Shown here: piece after piece, positions 1 through 9,900 of the stretch
Layout of the letters: the number at the start of each line of letters is the position of its first letter
How positions within the stretch are numbered: the first letter of the stretch is position 1
Source: Mycolicibacterium sp. S2-37
GTDB lineage: Bacteria; Actinomycetota; Actinomycetes; Mycobacteriales; Mycobacteriaceae
Direction: 5' to 3'
DNA length: 64,000 nt
Assembly: GCF_017352375.1 (NCBI RefSeq)
Contig: NZ_JAFEVR010000008.1
Span: 248,001 to 312,000, forward strand
Translations under genes and position numbers: made by a program
The notes under the pieces: model-generated
The model's database searches: none
Told to the model about the DNA's origin: nothing
The model's input: only the letters and a program-made list of their open reading frames with translations

Positions 1-351
1 GCCGATCTGGCGCTGGCCGCGCGGCGGGTGATCCTCACCGCCGAGGAGATCGTCGACACCGACGAGTTCCGTCGCGACCCCGCACGGACGGTCATCCCGG
101 GCTTCGCGGTCGACGCGGTCGTGCACCAGCCGATGGGCGCCTACCCGCACGAGTGCTATGGGCATTACGAAGCCGATCTCGACGAATTCACCGCCTACAT
201 GCAGGCGGTGAAATCCGGTGGCGTCGAGGGTGCCCGGGCGTATGTGGCGGCCCTGACCGCATATCCCGACCACGACGCCTTCTGCGCCTCGCTGGATCCG
301 ACCCGGCTGGCGGCGTTACGACGAACCGCAGAGGAGATGCTCCCGCGATGA
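1..351 (+). CDS. CoA-transferase subunit A, C-terminal part (cut by window start)
   Basis: The reading frame is open from base 1, so the gene begins outside the window and only about 116 residues are seen. The stretch with GFAVDAVVHQP and PMGAYPHECYGHY resembles the C-terminal part of the alpha subunit of family I CoA-transferases (glutaconate CoA-transferase / IpdA type), which move CoA between an acyl-CoA and a free acid. The stop overlaps the start of the next gene as ATGA, so the two are translationally coupled and the next gene is the matching beta subunit. The acid substrate cannot be read from the sequence; the neighbouring molybdenum hydroxylase suggests an acid released from a heterocyclic or aromatic compound. 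Confidence 0.75.
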   Translation, partial: ADLALAARRVILTAEEIVDTDEFRRDPARTVIPGFAVDAVVHQPMGAYPHECYGHYEADLDEFTAYMQAVKSGGVEGARAYVAALTAYPDHDAFCASLDPTRLAALRRTAEEMLPR

Positions 352-1184
352 CCGACTCCCTCACCCACCAGACCGCCGTCGACATGAGATCCACAGGCGG
401 ACAACAGCATCCCGATGCCCGCCCGGACGAGATCATGACGATCGCGGCAAGCCGTCTGCTCGAAGACGGCAAGGTCCTCTTCGCCGGCATCGGGCAACCC
501 CTGGTGGCCGCAGCGATCGCGAAGCGCCGCCAGGCGCCGAAGCTCACCGTGCTCCTCGAAGGCGGCATGATCGGCATTGAATTGCTGCCCGGCCACCTGC
601 CGGCATCAACGAACGAGGTTCGCGCGGCCGTCGGCGCCCAGATGGTGACCAGTGCCACCGACATCTTCCTGATGGCCCAACGTGGATTCTTCGACTACGG
701 CTTCATCGGTGTCGCCCAGATCGATCAGTACGGCAACGTCAACACCAGTATCGTCGGCGATCCGCAACAGCCATCGGTCCGCTTACCCGGCCCCGGCGGC
801 GCCAATGACATCGCCTCGATGTGCAACCAGGTTGTCGTGGTGACCCAGCATGAGCCGCGACGCTTCGTCGAGAAGGTCGACTTCGTCACCAGCCCAGGTT
901 TCTTGAGCGGTGGCACCAGTCGCCGCGACAGCGGACTCATCTACGGCGGTCCTGCCTGGGTCGTCACCGATCTGGCACTGCTCGATTTCGCCCCCGACTC
1001 GCACCGGATGAGAATTCGGGCGTTGCAGGCCGGTGTCACCGTCGACCAGGTGCGGGCAGCGACCGGTTTCGAGTTGCTCGTCCACGACGACGTCTACCGA
1101 CTCCCGCCGGTCGACGGCGACGAACTCGCGCTGTTGCGATACCTCGTCAACGGCGGGACACCAGAGCTGGAGGTGACGAGATGA
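348..1184 (+). CDS. CoA-transferase subunit B
   Basis: This 278-residue protein is the beta subunit of a family I CoA-transferase, close in layout to glutaconate CoA-transferase B and IpdB. The segment LLEGGMIGIE near residue 70 sits where the family carries its catalytic or pocket glutamate (E71), and it is followed by the typical GFIGVAQIDQYGNVN block. The start at 348 was chosen because it overlaps the subunit A stop as ATGA; a longer upstream frame merely runs through subunit A. The stop again overlaps the next gene as ATGA, so this enzyme is in one operon with the molybdenum hydroxylase. IpdB-like ring-cleaving hydrolase activity is an alternative to true CoA transfer. Confidence 0.82.
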   Translation: MTDSLTHQTAVDMRSTGGQQHPDARPDEIMTIAASRLLEDGKVLFAGIGQPLVAAAIAKRRQAPKLTVLLEGGMIGIELLPGHLPASTNEVRAAVGAQMVTSATDIFLMAQRGFFDYGFIGVAQIDQYGNVNTSIVGDPQQPSVRLPGPGGANDIASMCNQVVVVTQHEPRRFVEKVDFVTSPGFLSGGTSRRDSGLIYGGPAWVVTDLALLDFAPDSHRMRIRALQAGVTVDQVRAATGFELLVHDDVYRLPPVDGDELALLRYLVNGGTPELEVTR

Positions 1185-2089
1185 CCGCGCAGGAAATGCT
1201 GCCGACACCCGCGGAGCGAACCCCGGCCACCTGTTTCGAGTACCAGCGCGCCGAATCATGGTCCGACGCTGTGGAACTCCTCGAGCTCTGGGACGGCGAG
1301 GCCAAGATACTCGCCGGCGGCCAAAGCCTGATTCCCATGCTCAACCTGCGGTTGGCCTTCCCCGCCGCACTCATCGACGTCAACCCCATCGCGGCCGCCG
1401 ATCCGCGCGTGGAGGACGGTCACCTCGTCCTCGACGCCAACACCCGCCACAAGACATTGATGACATCGGAGGTGGTGCGCACCCACGCACCGCTGCTCGC
1501 ACACGTCGTGCAGTTCATCGGCAACGTGCGGGTGCGCAATCGCGGTACCTTCGGCGGCACGCTGTCGCACGCGGACCCGACCGCAGAGATCGCCGCCGTC
1601 GTCCTGGCCATGGGAGGAGAGATCATCCTCCAGGGACCGGCAGGCCTCCGGACGGTCAGCGCCGAGTCCTTCTTCATCACCTACCTGACCACCGTGACCG
1701 AACCGAACGAGGTGGTCGTCGGCGGGCGCATACCCGTCGGTGGTGGGGCACGCTGGGGGTTCCACGAAGCGGTGCGCCGCTATTCGGACTTCGCGACGGT
1801 CAGCGTCGCCGTCATGGCGACACCGACGTCGGACGGAGGTCCGCGGCTGCGGGTCGTACTCGGCGGCGTCGCCGACCGACCCCTGCTCGTCGACCACGAA
1901 ATGCTCGCACCGGCGCTCGCCGACCCCGGCAACCCCGATCGCGCCCGGGAGAGTGCCGAGGCGATCGCCGCCTCACGGGACCCCGATACCGATCTGCACG
2001 GCAGCGCCGATTACCGGCGCCGTCTCGTCGCCATCCACACCCGACGCCTGCTGCAGCAGGTCCTCAGCGAACAGGAAGGCGCCGCATGA
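1181..2089 (+). CDS. Molybdenum hydroxylase FAD-binding (medium) subunit
   Basis: The protein has 302 residues, the usual size for the CoxM/XdhB-type subunit that carries FAD and passes electrons from the iron-sulfur clusters to the acceptor. Visible motifs are AGGQSLIPMLNLRLA near residue 46, the N-terminal FAD loop of the family, and TFGGTLSHADPTAEIA near residue 124, the second FAD loop. The C-terminal third matches the CO dehydrogenase flavoprotein C-terminal domain in length. It is joined by ATGA overlaps to the CoA-transferase before it and to the iron-sulfur subunit after it, giving the gene order medium-small-large. Confidence 0.9.
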   Translation: MTAQEMLPTPAERTPATCFEYQRAESWSDAVELLELWDGEAKILAGGQSLIPMLNLRLAFPAALIDVNPIAAADPRVEDGHLVLDANTRHKTLMTSEVVRTHAPLLAHVVQFIGNVRVRNRGTFGGTLSHADPTAEIAAVVLAMGGEIILQGPAGLRTVSAESFFITYLTTVTEPNEVVVGGRIPVGGGARWGFHEAVRRYSDFATVSVAVMATPTSDGGPRLRVVLGGVADRPLLVDHEMLAPALADPGNPDRARESAEAIAASRDPDTDLHGSADYRRRLVAIHTRRLLQQVLSEQEGAA

Positions 2090-2589
2090 TCCGGACCCAG
2101 CTACTTCTTCGAGTCAACGGTCGTGACCACGAGGTGTGGGTGCGCAACGACCGCACGCTACTCGACGTCCTGCACGACGACCTCGGCATGCCCGATGTGC
2201 GGTACGGCTGCGCGGAAGGCGTGTGCGGCACCTGCACCGTGCTCATGGACGACGATCCGGTCAGCGCCTGCACCGTCTACGCCGTCCAGGCGGAGGGCCA
2301 TGCCATCGTCACGCTACGGGGGTGGTCGGACCCCCAGGAGGAGGCCCACCCGCTGCAGAAGTGCTTCCTCGAGCGGGGCGCTTCCCAGTGCGGATTCTGC
2401 ACCCCGGGAATGCTTTTGACAGCGGCCACGCTCGCCGAGCGAAATCCGGAGGCCTCACGCGAAGAGATCCGGCATGAACTCGTCGGCAACCTGTGCCGCT
2501 GCACCGGCTACCAAGCCATCGTCGACGCGGTGGAGGACTATCTGCACGGGTCGGCACAACCATCGGCGGACAAGGAAGGTGCTCAGTGA
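2086..2589 (+). CDS. Molybdenum hydroxylase 2Fe-2S (small) subunit
   Basis: This 167-residue protein carries both [2Fe-2S] clusters of a CoxS/XdhC-type small subunit. The plant-ferredoxin cluster ligands are in GCAEGVCGTCTV plus a later Cys in SACTVYA; the second, helical-domain cluster is in QCGFCTPGML and NLCRCTGYQ. All eight cysteines expected in the family are present. The start was set at 2086 because it overlaps the preceding stop as ATGA and gives the normal length; the frame upstream of it is a shadow of the FAD subunit. The protein relays electrons from the molybdenum centre to FAD in the cytoplasm. Confidence 0.92.
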   Translation: MIRTQLLLRVNGRDHEVWVRNDRTLLDVLHDDLGMPDVRYGCAEGVCGTCTVLMDDDPVSACTVYAVQAEGHAIVTLRGWSDPQEEAHPLQKCFLERGASQCGFCTPGMLLTAATLAERNPEASREEIRHELVGNLCRCTGYQAIVDAVEDYLHGSAQPSADKEGAQ

Positions 2590-4982
2590 CGACCGTCGAA
2601 CCGGGGACCACTCCCGACACCACCGAACCGGCCGGCGCGCCGGCCGAATTCGATCCCGACGCCGACTCCGGCCCTGAAGAGCGGGAACGCAACTTCCGGG
2701 TCGTCGGGGAGTCACCCGCGCACCACGACTTCATCAACAAGGTTCGTGGCACGCTGCTCTACGCCGCGGACTGGAGTCTGCCGGGCATGCTGCACGGAAA
2801 GATCGTCCGGTCCGACATGGCCTCGGCCAGGATCGTCCGGATCGACACGTCGGCCGCGGAGCGCCTCGAAGGTGTCGAGGCGGTGCTGACCGCCGCCGAC
2901 GTACCCCACAACGCTGTCGTCGAGCACGCCAGTGGCGGCCTGGGAGAGCTGACCGTCGAACAGCCCGTGCTGGCGGCTGACCGGGTTCGTTACGTCGGTG
3001 AACCGATCGCGGTGGTGGCGGCGGTCGATCCCGAAACCGCCGCGGAGGCAGCCGATCTCGTCGAGGTCGAATACGAACCGCTGCCTGGCGTCTTCAGTCC
3101 CCAAGACGCACTGGCTGACGGTGCACCGCTGGTTCACGACGAGGGCAACGTCCTGGTCAACTGGCATATCGAACGCGGTGACATCGACGCCGCGTTCGAC
3201 GAGGCCGACATCATCGTCGACCACACCTACCGCAGCCAGCCCGTGGAGCATGCCTACCTGGAAACCGAGGCCGGTGTCGGGTGGATCGAGAACGACGTGA
3301 TCACACTGCGCATTTCGACACAGGTGATCGAGCACGCGGTCGAGATCGCCTCCATTCTCGGAGTGCCGCAGAGCCAGATCCGCCACATCGCCTCGTACAT
3401 GGGCGGGGGTTTCGGCGGCAAGGAAGACATGACGGTCGAGCCGTATCTGGCGCTGTTGGTCTGGCGCACCCGCCGCCCGGTCCGGATGATCTGGTCACGG
3501 CAGGAGTCCATCATGGCCAGCTCCAAACGCCATCCGTTCACCATGCACTACCGCACCGCCGCCACGAAGCAGGGGAGAATCCTCGCCGTTGATGTCGACG
3601 TTGTCGGCGACGCCGGCGCCTACCCCTGCCTGAGTGCCCGAGTGCTGTTCGCCGCAGCCGCCCTGTCCCCCGGCCCCTACAAGGTGCCCACCGTCCGGAT
3701 CCGATCCCGTGCCGTCTTCACCAACAACGTACCCACCAGCGCATTCCGCGGATTCGGCGCCATGCAGGTGACGCTCGGCTACGAATCCCAGATGGACGCA
3801 CTGGCAGCCGAATTGGGACTCAGCCGCGAAGAGGTCCGCGACCGCAACTACATCGAGACCGGTGACCTACTCGCCGGAGGGGAGCCGATCACGACGGCCG
3901 TCGCCGTCCGGGAGACCCGCGACAGAGCGCTGGAACTGCTCGGCGAGCCGAGCGAACCCAGCGATCCGAACAAGGTCGTCGGACAGGGCTTCGCGTGCGG
4001 TATGCAGCCCTACGGTCGTTCCATCTGGTTCCGCGACCACGCCGCGGCATGGATCACCCTCCAGGCCGACGGGACGTTGCTGATCCGCAGCGGGGTCACC
4101 GATCTCGGCGCCGGCCAGGCGGCCAGCCTGTGCCAGATCGCCTCCGAGATCCTCGGCGTGGCACTGTCCGACATCAGTGTGTACATCGGGGACACTGCGC
4201 TCACCCCACCGGCCGGTGGCACCTACGCCACCCGGCAGCTCTACATGTCCGGCAATGCCATCCTGCGAGCGGCGCGCACACTCCGCGACCAACTCACGCC
4301 CGTTGCCGCCGGTGAACTCGGCGTCCCCGAGGATGCCTTGATCTGGGTCGACGGGATGGTGCGAACCGAAGACGGCGCGCGCGGCCTGAGCCTGCCCGAG
4401 CTCGTGCGCGCCGCGAACGAGGCGCGGGTGGACACCGCGGTGCTGCACACCTGGCGCGCCCGATCCGGCGGGTTCGATCCACAAAAGGGTCAGGGTCACA
4501 CCTACCCGGACTACACCTTCGGCACTCACGCCGCCGAGGTCGAAGTCGATCTCGAGTCCGGCGACCTGCGGCTGCTGAAGTACGTCGCCTGTCACGATGT
4601 CGGTCGTGCGATCAACCCGACGCGGGTGCGGGGTCAGATCATCGGCGGCGCTGCCCAGGGCATCGGCTACGCGTTGACCGAAGACTGTGTCGCCGAAGAC
4701 GGCCATCCGGTGTCATCGCTGTTCGCCGACTATCTGATTCCCACCGCGATGGATCTACCCGACATCGACGTCGCCATCGTCGAAAGTGGATCCGGCAGAG
4801 GGCCGCTGAACGCCCGCGGCATCGGTGAACCTCCGATCGGCCCGCCGGCGGCCACCATCGCCAGCGCTGTCGAGGCTGCCATCGGCTGCCGTCCTCAACA
4901 GCTACCCATCACCGCCGAGCGGGTGTTGGCGCTTCTCGACCAGCGAAGCCGGCAGGAACACACGAAGGGACAACGCGCATGA
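2586..4982 (+). CDS. Molybdenum hydroxylase catalytic (large) subunit, xanthine-dehydrogenase type
   Basis: The 798-residue large subunit binds the molybdopterin cofactor and hydroxylates the substrate. YMGGGFGGKEDM is the conserved Gly-rich cofactor contact, SAFRGFGAMQ is the active-site loop, and GIGEPPIGPPAA near the C-terminus contains the catalytic base glutamate. The loop reads AFRGFG, as in xanthine and N-heterocycle dehydrogenases, and not AYRCSFR, so it is not a true form I CO dehydrogenase despite the Cox-like gene order. A GTG start at 2586 overlaps the previous stop. About 50 residues of acidic, low-complexity sequence precede the first domain. The substrate is unknown; nicotinate, purines or another N-heteroaromatic are all possible. 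Confidence 0.88.
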   Translation: MTTVEPGTTPDTTEPAGAPAEFDPDADSGPEERERNFRVVGESPAHHDFINKVRGTLLYAADWSLPGMLHGKIVRSDMASARIVRIDTSAAERLEGVEAVLTAADVPHNAVVEHASGGLGELTVEQPVLAADRVRYVGEPIAVVAAVDPETAAEAADLVEVEYEPLPGVFSPQDALADGAPLVHDEGNVLVNWHIERGDIDAAFDEADIIVDHTYRSQPVEHAYLETEAGVGWIENDVITLRISTQVIEHAVEIASILGVPQSQIRHIASYMGGGFGGKEDMTVEPYLALLVWRTRRPVRMIWSRQESIMASSKRHPFTMHYRTAATKQGRILAVDVDVVGDAGAYPCLSARVLFAAAALSPGPYKVPTVRIRSRAVFTNNVPTSAFRGFGAMQVTLGYESQMDALAAELGLSREEVRDRNYIETGDLLAGGEPITTAVAVRETRDRALELLGEPSEPSDPNKVVGQGFACGMQPYGRSIWFRDHAAAWITLQADGTLLIRSGVTDLGAGQAASLCQIASEILGVALSDISVYIGDTALTPPAGGTYATRQLYMSGNAILRAARTLRDQLTPVAAGELGVPEDALIWVDGMVRTEDGARGLSLPELVRAANEARVDTAVLHTWRARSGGFDPQKGQGHTYPDYTFGTHAAEVEVDLESGDLRLLKYVACHDVGRAINPTRVRGQIIGGAAQGIGYALTEDCVAEDGHPVSSLFADYLIPTAMDLPDIDVAIVESGSGRGPLNARGIGEPPIGPPAATIASAVEAAIGCRPQQLPITAERVLALLDQRSRQEHTKGQRA

Positions 4983-5647
4983 AACTCCAGCATCAGACCG
5001 AGGTCGGCGCCTCCCCCGACCACGTGTGGGAATTCCTGCAGAACACGGCTGCCGTCGTGGAGTGCATGCCGGGCGCCGAACTCGTCGACGACCTCGGCGA
5101 CGACCGCTACGAGGGCATGCTGCGCGTGGCGATCGGTCCGCTGAAGATGAATTATGCCGGGCGGGCGTCGATCGTCGAACGCGACGAGTCGTCCCGGCGG
5201 ATGGTGCTGAATGCCACCGGCCGCGACAAGCGCGGATCCGGTTCGGTCGCAGCGCATGTCGCACTGCAGATCGAGCCCGTCGGTACGGGCAGTCGCATCG
5301 ACGTCACCTCCGACATCGACCTCACCGGCCGCATCGCGTCACTGGGCCGCGGGATCCGCGACGTGTCCAACCAGATGTTCACGGCGTTCGCCGACGAACT
5401 CACCGACCGGATCGAGCAGCCCGTGCAGGCGGCTGCTCCCGCGGCCGATGTCGCCGGCAACGGCCAGCGCCATATCTCCGCGGTGCAGACCTCCACCGAA
5501 CCGGCACCGCCCCCCGCCCCCCGCCACCGTCCCGCGGGCTCCGCCGGCGGCAGCGAGATCAAGGTGCTGCCGCTCATCTGGATGGTCACCCGCGAACGGC
5601 TGGCCGGCATCCTCGATCGGCTGGCCGCCCGCGTGCGACCCAACTGA
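4979..5647 (+). CDS. CoxG-like SRPBCC protein
   Basis: This 222-residue protein begins MKLQHQTEVGASPDHVWEFL, the start of the CO dehydrogenase subunit G (CoxG) branch of the START/SRPBCC fold. The fold covers roughly residues 1-145 and is followed by a Pro/Ala-rich linker and a C-terminal segment (about 185-215) that may be a membrane-anchoring helix, as known for CoxG, which helps attach the molybdenum enzyme to the membrane. It overlaps the large subunit by ATGA, placing it in the same transcript. Recruiting the hydroxylase to the membrane or to a quinone acceptor is the likely role; this is inferred from the family. Confidence 0.8.
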   Translation: MKLQHQTEVGASPDHVWEFLQNTAAVVECMPGAELVDDLGDDRYEGMLRVAIGPLKMNYAGRASIVERDESSRRMVLNATGRDKRGSGSVAAHVALQIEPVGTGSRIDVTSDIDLTGRIASLGRGIRDVSNQMFTAFADELTDRIEQPVQAAAPAADVAGNGQRHISAVQTSTEPAPPPAPRHRPAGSAGGSEIKVLPLIWMVTRERLAGILDRLAARVRPN

Positions 5648-5669
5648 CCCAGCCCGGCCGGACACCCCG

Positions 5670-5695
5670 GCGCCGAGCGTCACCGCGCTCGGCGC
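5670..5695. terminator. Intergenic hairpin after coxG
   Basis: A perfect 10-bp inverted repeat (arms GCGCCGAGCG and CGCTCGGCGC) with a 6-base loop lies between the coxG-like gene and xdhC. It has no T-run, which is common for mycobacterial terminators. It may end or attenuate the upstream operon before xdhC. Confidence 0.45.
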
Positions 5696-5742
5696 TCGAC
5701 CCTGCCTGCCCTTCCACCGACCGACAGACCGGATGAACAGCG

Positions 5743-6900
5743 ATGCGCGAGGTCCTCGACGAGCTCCTGCCCTGGTGGCGGGCCGGTGAGAGTGTCGGCC
5801 TGGCAACGGTTGTCGCCACCTTCCGATCCGCACCGCGGCCGCCCGGCGCCTCGATGCTGGTAGGCCCCGGCGGACGTGCGGTCGGGTCGGTGTCGGGGGG
5901 ATGTGTCGAAGGAGCGGTCTACGAACTCGCGCAGTCTGTCGTCGCCTCCGGGCGCCCGGTGTTGCAGCGCTACGGGGTCTCCGACGACGATGCCTTCGAC
6001 GTCGGTCTCACGTGCGGCGGTGTCCTCGATGTCTACGTCGAGAAGGTCGACCAGTCGACGTTCCCGGAGTTGGAGGAGGTCGCTGCTGACATCGAGGCCG
6101 GCCGTCCGGTCGCCATCGCGACGGTGATCGAACACCCCGACCCCGCATGGGTGGGCCGGCGCCTCCTGGTCCGCCCCAGAGATGGTTCACCCGTCGTGAC
6201 AGGAAGTCTCGGTTCCCCGCGTGCCGATGACGCTGTCCGCGACGACACACTCGGCCTGCTCGCCGTGGGCACCAGTGCAACGTTGACCTACGGAGCCGAC
6301 GGCCAACGCCGGGGAGAGGGAATGCGGGTCTTCGTATGGGCTTTCGCACCGAGACCGCGCCTGCTGGTCTTCGGCGCCATCGACTTCGCCGCCGCCGTCG
6401 CACGGGCCGGCGCATTCCTCGGCTACCGCGTGACGGTCTGCGACGCGCGACCGGTATTCGCGACGCGCGAACGGTTTCCCGACGCCGACGAGGTGGTGGT
6501 CGACTGGCCGCACCGCTACCTGGCCGGCGAACATACGGCCGGAAGACTCGATGCGCGCACCGTGGTGACGGTGCTGACGCACGACCCCAAGTTCGACGTG
6601 CCGCTTCTGCAGGTGGCACTGCGCCTCCCAGAGATCACCTATGTGGGCGCCATGGGGTCGCGGCGGACACACCAACAGCGTCTGGATCGCCTGCGAGACA
6701 ACGGATTGACTGACGATGAGCTGGACCGCCTCCACAGTCCCATCGGGCTGGATCTGGGGGCGCGCACGCCCGAGGAGACCGCGGTGTCCATCGTCGCCGA
6801 GATCATCGCCAGGCGTTGGGGTGGCAGCGGACGGCATCTGAAGGACATCGCGGGAGCGATCCACGAATCGTCTGATCGGGCGGCTGCCCTGCCGGGATAG
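5743..6900 (+). CDS. XdhC/CoxI-family molybdenum cofactor maturation protein
   Basis: The 385-residue protein has the two-part XdhC layout: an N-terminal domain with the signature SVSGGCVEGAVY near residue 47 and LTCGGVLDVYVEK near residue 88, then a C-terminal Rossmann-like domain (about 200-345) with YVGAMGSRRTH. XdhC proteins bind molybdenum cofactor, help sulfurate it and insert it into xanthine-dehydrogenase-type enzymes. Its presence supports the reading that the adjacent large subunit needs a sulfurated cofactor. It lies about 95 bases behind coxG on the same strand, separated by a hairpin, so it may be a separate or attenuated transcript. Confidence 0.88.
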   Translation: MREVLDELLPWWRAGESVGLATVVATFRSAPRPPGASMLVGPGGRAVGSVSGGCVEGAVYELAQSVVASGRPVLQRYGVSDDDAFDVGLTCGGVLDVYVEKVDQSTFPELEEVAADIEAGRPVAIATVIEHPDPAWVGRRLLVRPRDGSPVVTGSLGSPRADDAVRDDTLGLLAVGTSATLTYGADGQRRGEGMRVFVWAFAPRPRLLVFGAIDFAAAVARAGAFLGYRVTVCDARPVFATRERFPDADEVVVDWPHRYLAGEHTAGRLDARTVVTVLTHDPKFDVPLLQVALRLPEITYVGAMGSRRTHQQRLDRLRDNGLTDDELDRLHSPIGLDLGARTPEETAVSIVAEIIARRWGGSGRHLKDIAGAIHESSDRAAALPG

Positions 6901-6981
6901 CGGACCACCAGCCCGGAAGAACGAGAGTTTCTGCCCACGATGGCAGCCAGCAGGCGCCAAGAGGTGATCGGAGAGTGCACG

Positions 6982-9900
6982 ATGCTGTCTAAGGTGCTTG
7001 TCGCCAACCGCGGTGAAATCGCGATCAGGGCGTTTCGCGCAGCGTATGAGTACGGGATCGAAACGGTCGCGGTGTATGCGTTCGAGGATCGCAATTCGCT
7101 GCACCGACTCAAGGCCGACGAGTCCTATCAGATCGGCGAGGTCGGCCATCCCGTCCGGGCGTATCTGTCGGTGGACGAAATCATCCGCGTCGCGCGCGAC
7201 GCCGGTGCCGACGCGGTGTATCCCGGATACGGATTCCTCTCGGAGAGCGCCACATTGGCATTGGCCTGTGCCGATGCCGGGATCACCTTCATCGGGCCGA
7301 GCCCTTCGGTGCTCGATCTCACGGGGAACAAGACGCGGGCGATCGCGGCTGCCCGCGAGGCCGGACTGCCCGTGTTGGCCTCCTCGGCACCGTCGGCGTC
7401 AGCGGACGAGGTCACCGCGGCAGGGCAGTCGATGCGGCTCCCCCTGTTCGTCAAGGCAGTCTCCGGCGGTGGCGGCCGGGGCATGCGACGGGTCACCGAC
7501 CGCGCCGCACTCCGGGAAGCGGTCGAAGCCGCCTCCCGCGAGGCGGAGTCCGCCTTCGGCGACCCGCGGGTCTACCTGGAACAGGCGGTGGTCAACCCGC
7601 GCCACATCGAGGTGCAGATCCTGGCCGACTCCCGCGGCGACGTGGTGCACCTGTTCGAACGCGATTGCAGCGTGCAGCGCCGTCACCAGAAGGTGATCGA
7701 GATGGCGCCGGCACCGAACCTCGGCGACGGACTCAGGAGCCGGATGTGTTCGGATGCAGTGGCTTTCGCCCGTCACATCGGCTATACCGGCGCGGGGACG
7801 GTGGAGTTCCTCCTCGACGAGTCCGGCGACTACGTGTTCATCGAATGCAATCCGAGAATTCAGGTCGAACACACGGTGACCGAGGAGATCACCGACGTCG
7901 ATCTGGTCGCCGCCCAGATCCGTATCGCGTCCGGACACACCCTGTCCGAGATGGGGATTGATCAAGCGACGTTGGCGATCCGCGGGGCCGCCGTGCAATG
8001 CCGCATCACCACCGAGAACCCCGCCGACGGATTCCGGCCCGACACCGGCCGTATCACCGGATACCGATCGCCGGGAGGTGCGGGCATACGCCTGGACGGA
8101 GGCACCCATATCGGTGCGGAGATTCTCGGGCACTTCGACTCGATGCTGGTCAAACTCACCTGTCGCGGCAGCGATTTCGCCGCCGCGATATCGCGCTCCC
8201 GCCGCGCGCTCGCCGAGTTCCGCATCCGGGGTGTCTCGACGAACGTCTCCTTTCTGCAGGCGGTGGTCGACGATCCCGATTTCACCGCCGGAGTGGTGAC
8301 AACCTCGTTCATCGACGATCGGCCGCACCTCCTCACGGCCCGTACCCACGCCGACCGTGGGACCAAGATCCTGAACTACCTCGCCGATGTGACCGTCAAT
8401 CAACCGCACGGCACCCGCCCGTCGGCGGTGTATGCCCAGGACAAGCTGCCCCTGGCCGACCTCGATGCGCCGGCGCCGCAGGGCAGCAAGCAGCGCCTGA
8501 CCGACCTGGGTCCTGTCGGGTTCGCGCAGTGGTTACGCGAGTCGCCCGCTCTCGCAGTGACCGACACGACCTTCCGCGACGCCCACCAGTCACTGCTGGC
8601 CACTCGCGTGCGGACCTCGGGCCTGCTGGCCGTCGCTCCCTATGTGGCGCGCATGACACCACAGCTGCTGTCAGTGGAATGCTGGGGCGGAGCGACCTAC
8701 GACGTCGCACTGCGCTTCCTCAAAGAAGACCCGTGGGAGCGCCTCACCGCCCTGAGGGCCGCGTTGCCCAACATCTGCCTGCAAATGCTGCTGCGCGGAC
8801 GCAACACCGTGGGTTACACCGCTTTTCCACCGCGCGTCACCCAGGCGTTCGTCGCAGAGGCCGTCGCAACGGGCATCGACATCTTCCGCATCTTCGATGC
8901 GTTGAACAACGTCGAGAACATGCGTCCGGCGATCGACGCCGTGCTCGAGTCGGGCACAGCGGTGGCCGAGGTCGCCATGTCTTACACCGGCGACCTGTCC
9001 GATCCCGACGAGAACCTCTACACCCTCGACTACTACCTCAAGCTGGCGGAGCAGATCGTCGATGCGGGCGCTCATGTGCTGGCCGTCAAGGACATGGCCG
9101 GCCTCTTGCGCCCGCCGGCAGCAGCGACCCTCGTCGATGCCTTGAAGTCACGTTTCGATCTGCCCCTGCACATCCACACCCACGACACACCGGGCGGGCA
9201 GCTGGCGACCTACCTGGCGGCGTGGCACGCCGGCGCCGACGCGGTCGACGGCGCCGCCGCACCGCTGGCGGGGACCACGAGTCAGCCCGCACTGTCCTCC
9301 ATCGTGGCCGCGACGGCCCACACGCGGTTCGACACCGGACTGAGCCTGAATGCGGTGTGCGAACTGGAGCCGTACTGGGAGTCCTTGCGCAAGATGTACG
9401 CACCGTTCGATGTCGCGGCATCCGGTCCGCCCTTCCCTACCGGCAGGGTGTACACCCACGAGATCCCCGGCGGCCAACTGTCGAATCTGCGGCAGCAGGC
9501 GGGGGCCCTGGGACTGGGCGACAGGTTCGAGCAGATCGAAGTCACCTACGCTGCAGCAGATGGCATCCTCGGCAGACTGGTGAAGGTGACACCGTCAAGC
9601 AAGGTCGTCGGTGACCTGGCTCTCGCGCTGGTGGGCGCGGGGGTGACTGCCGAGGAGTTCGCCGCCGATCCGGCATGTCATGACATCCCCGACAGCGTCA
9701 TTGGCTTCCTGCGTGGCGAGCTCGGTGACCCGCCCGGCGGCTGGCCTGAGCCACTGCGCACCAAAGCGCTGGCCGGACGAGGTGAGGCCAGGCTCGAGGA
9801 GCCCCTGTCACCGGAGCAGGACGAGGCGTTGCAACAGCCCGGCAAGTCGCGTCGCGACACCCTGAACCGGCTCCTGTTCCCCGGCCCTACAGCGGAATTC

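Noticed and set aside
2586..4982. True aerobic carbon monoxide dehydrogenase (CoxL form I)
   Set aside because: The active-site loop is AFRGFG, not AYRCSFR, and XdhC is present; xanthine-dehydrogenase-type is the better call despite the medium-small-large gene order and CoxG.
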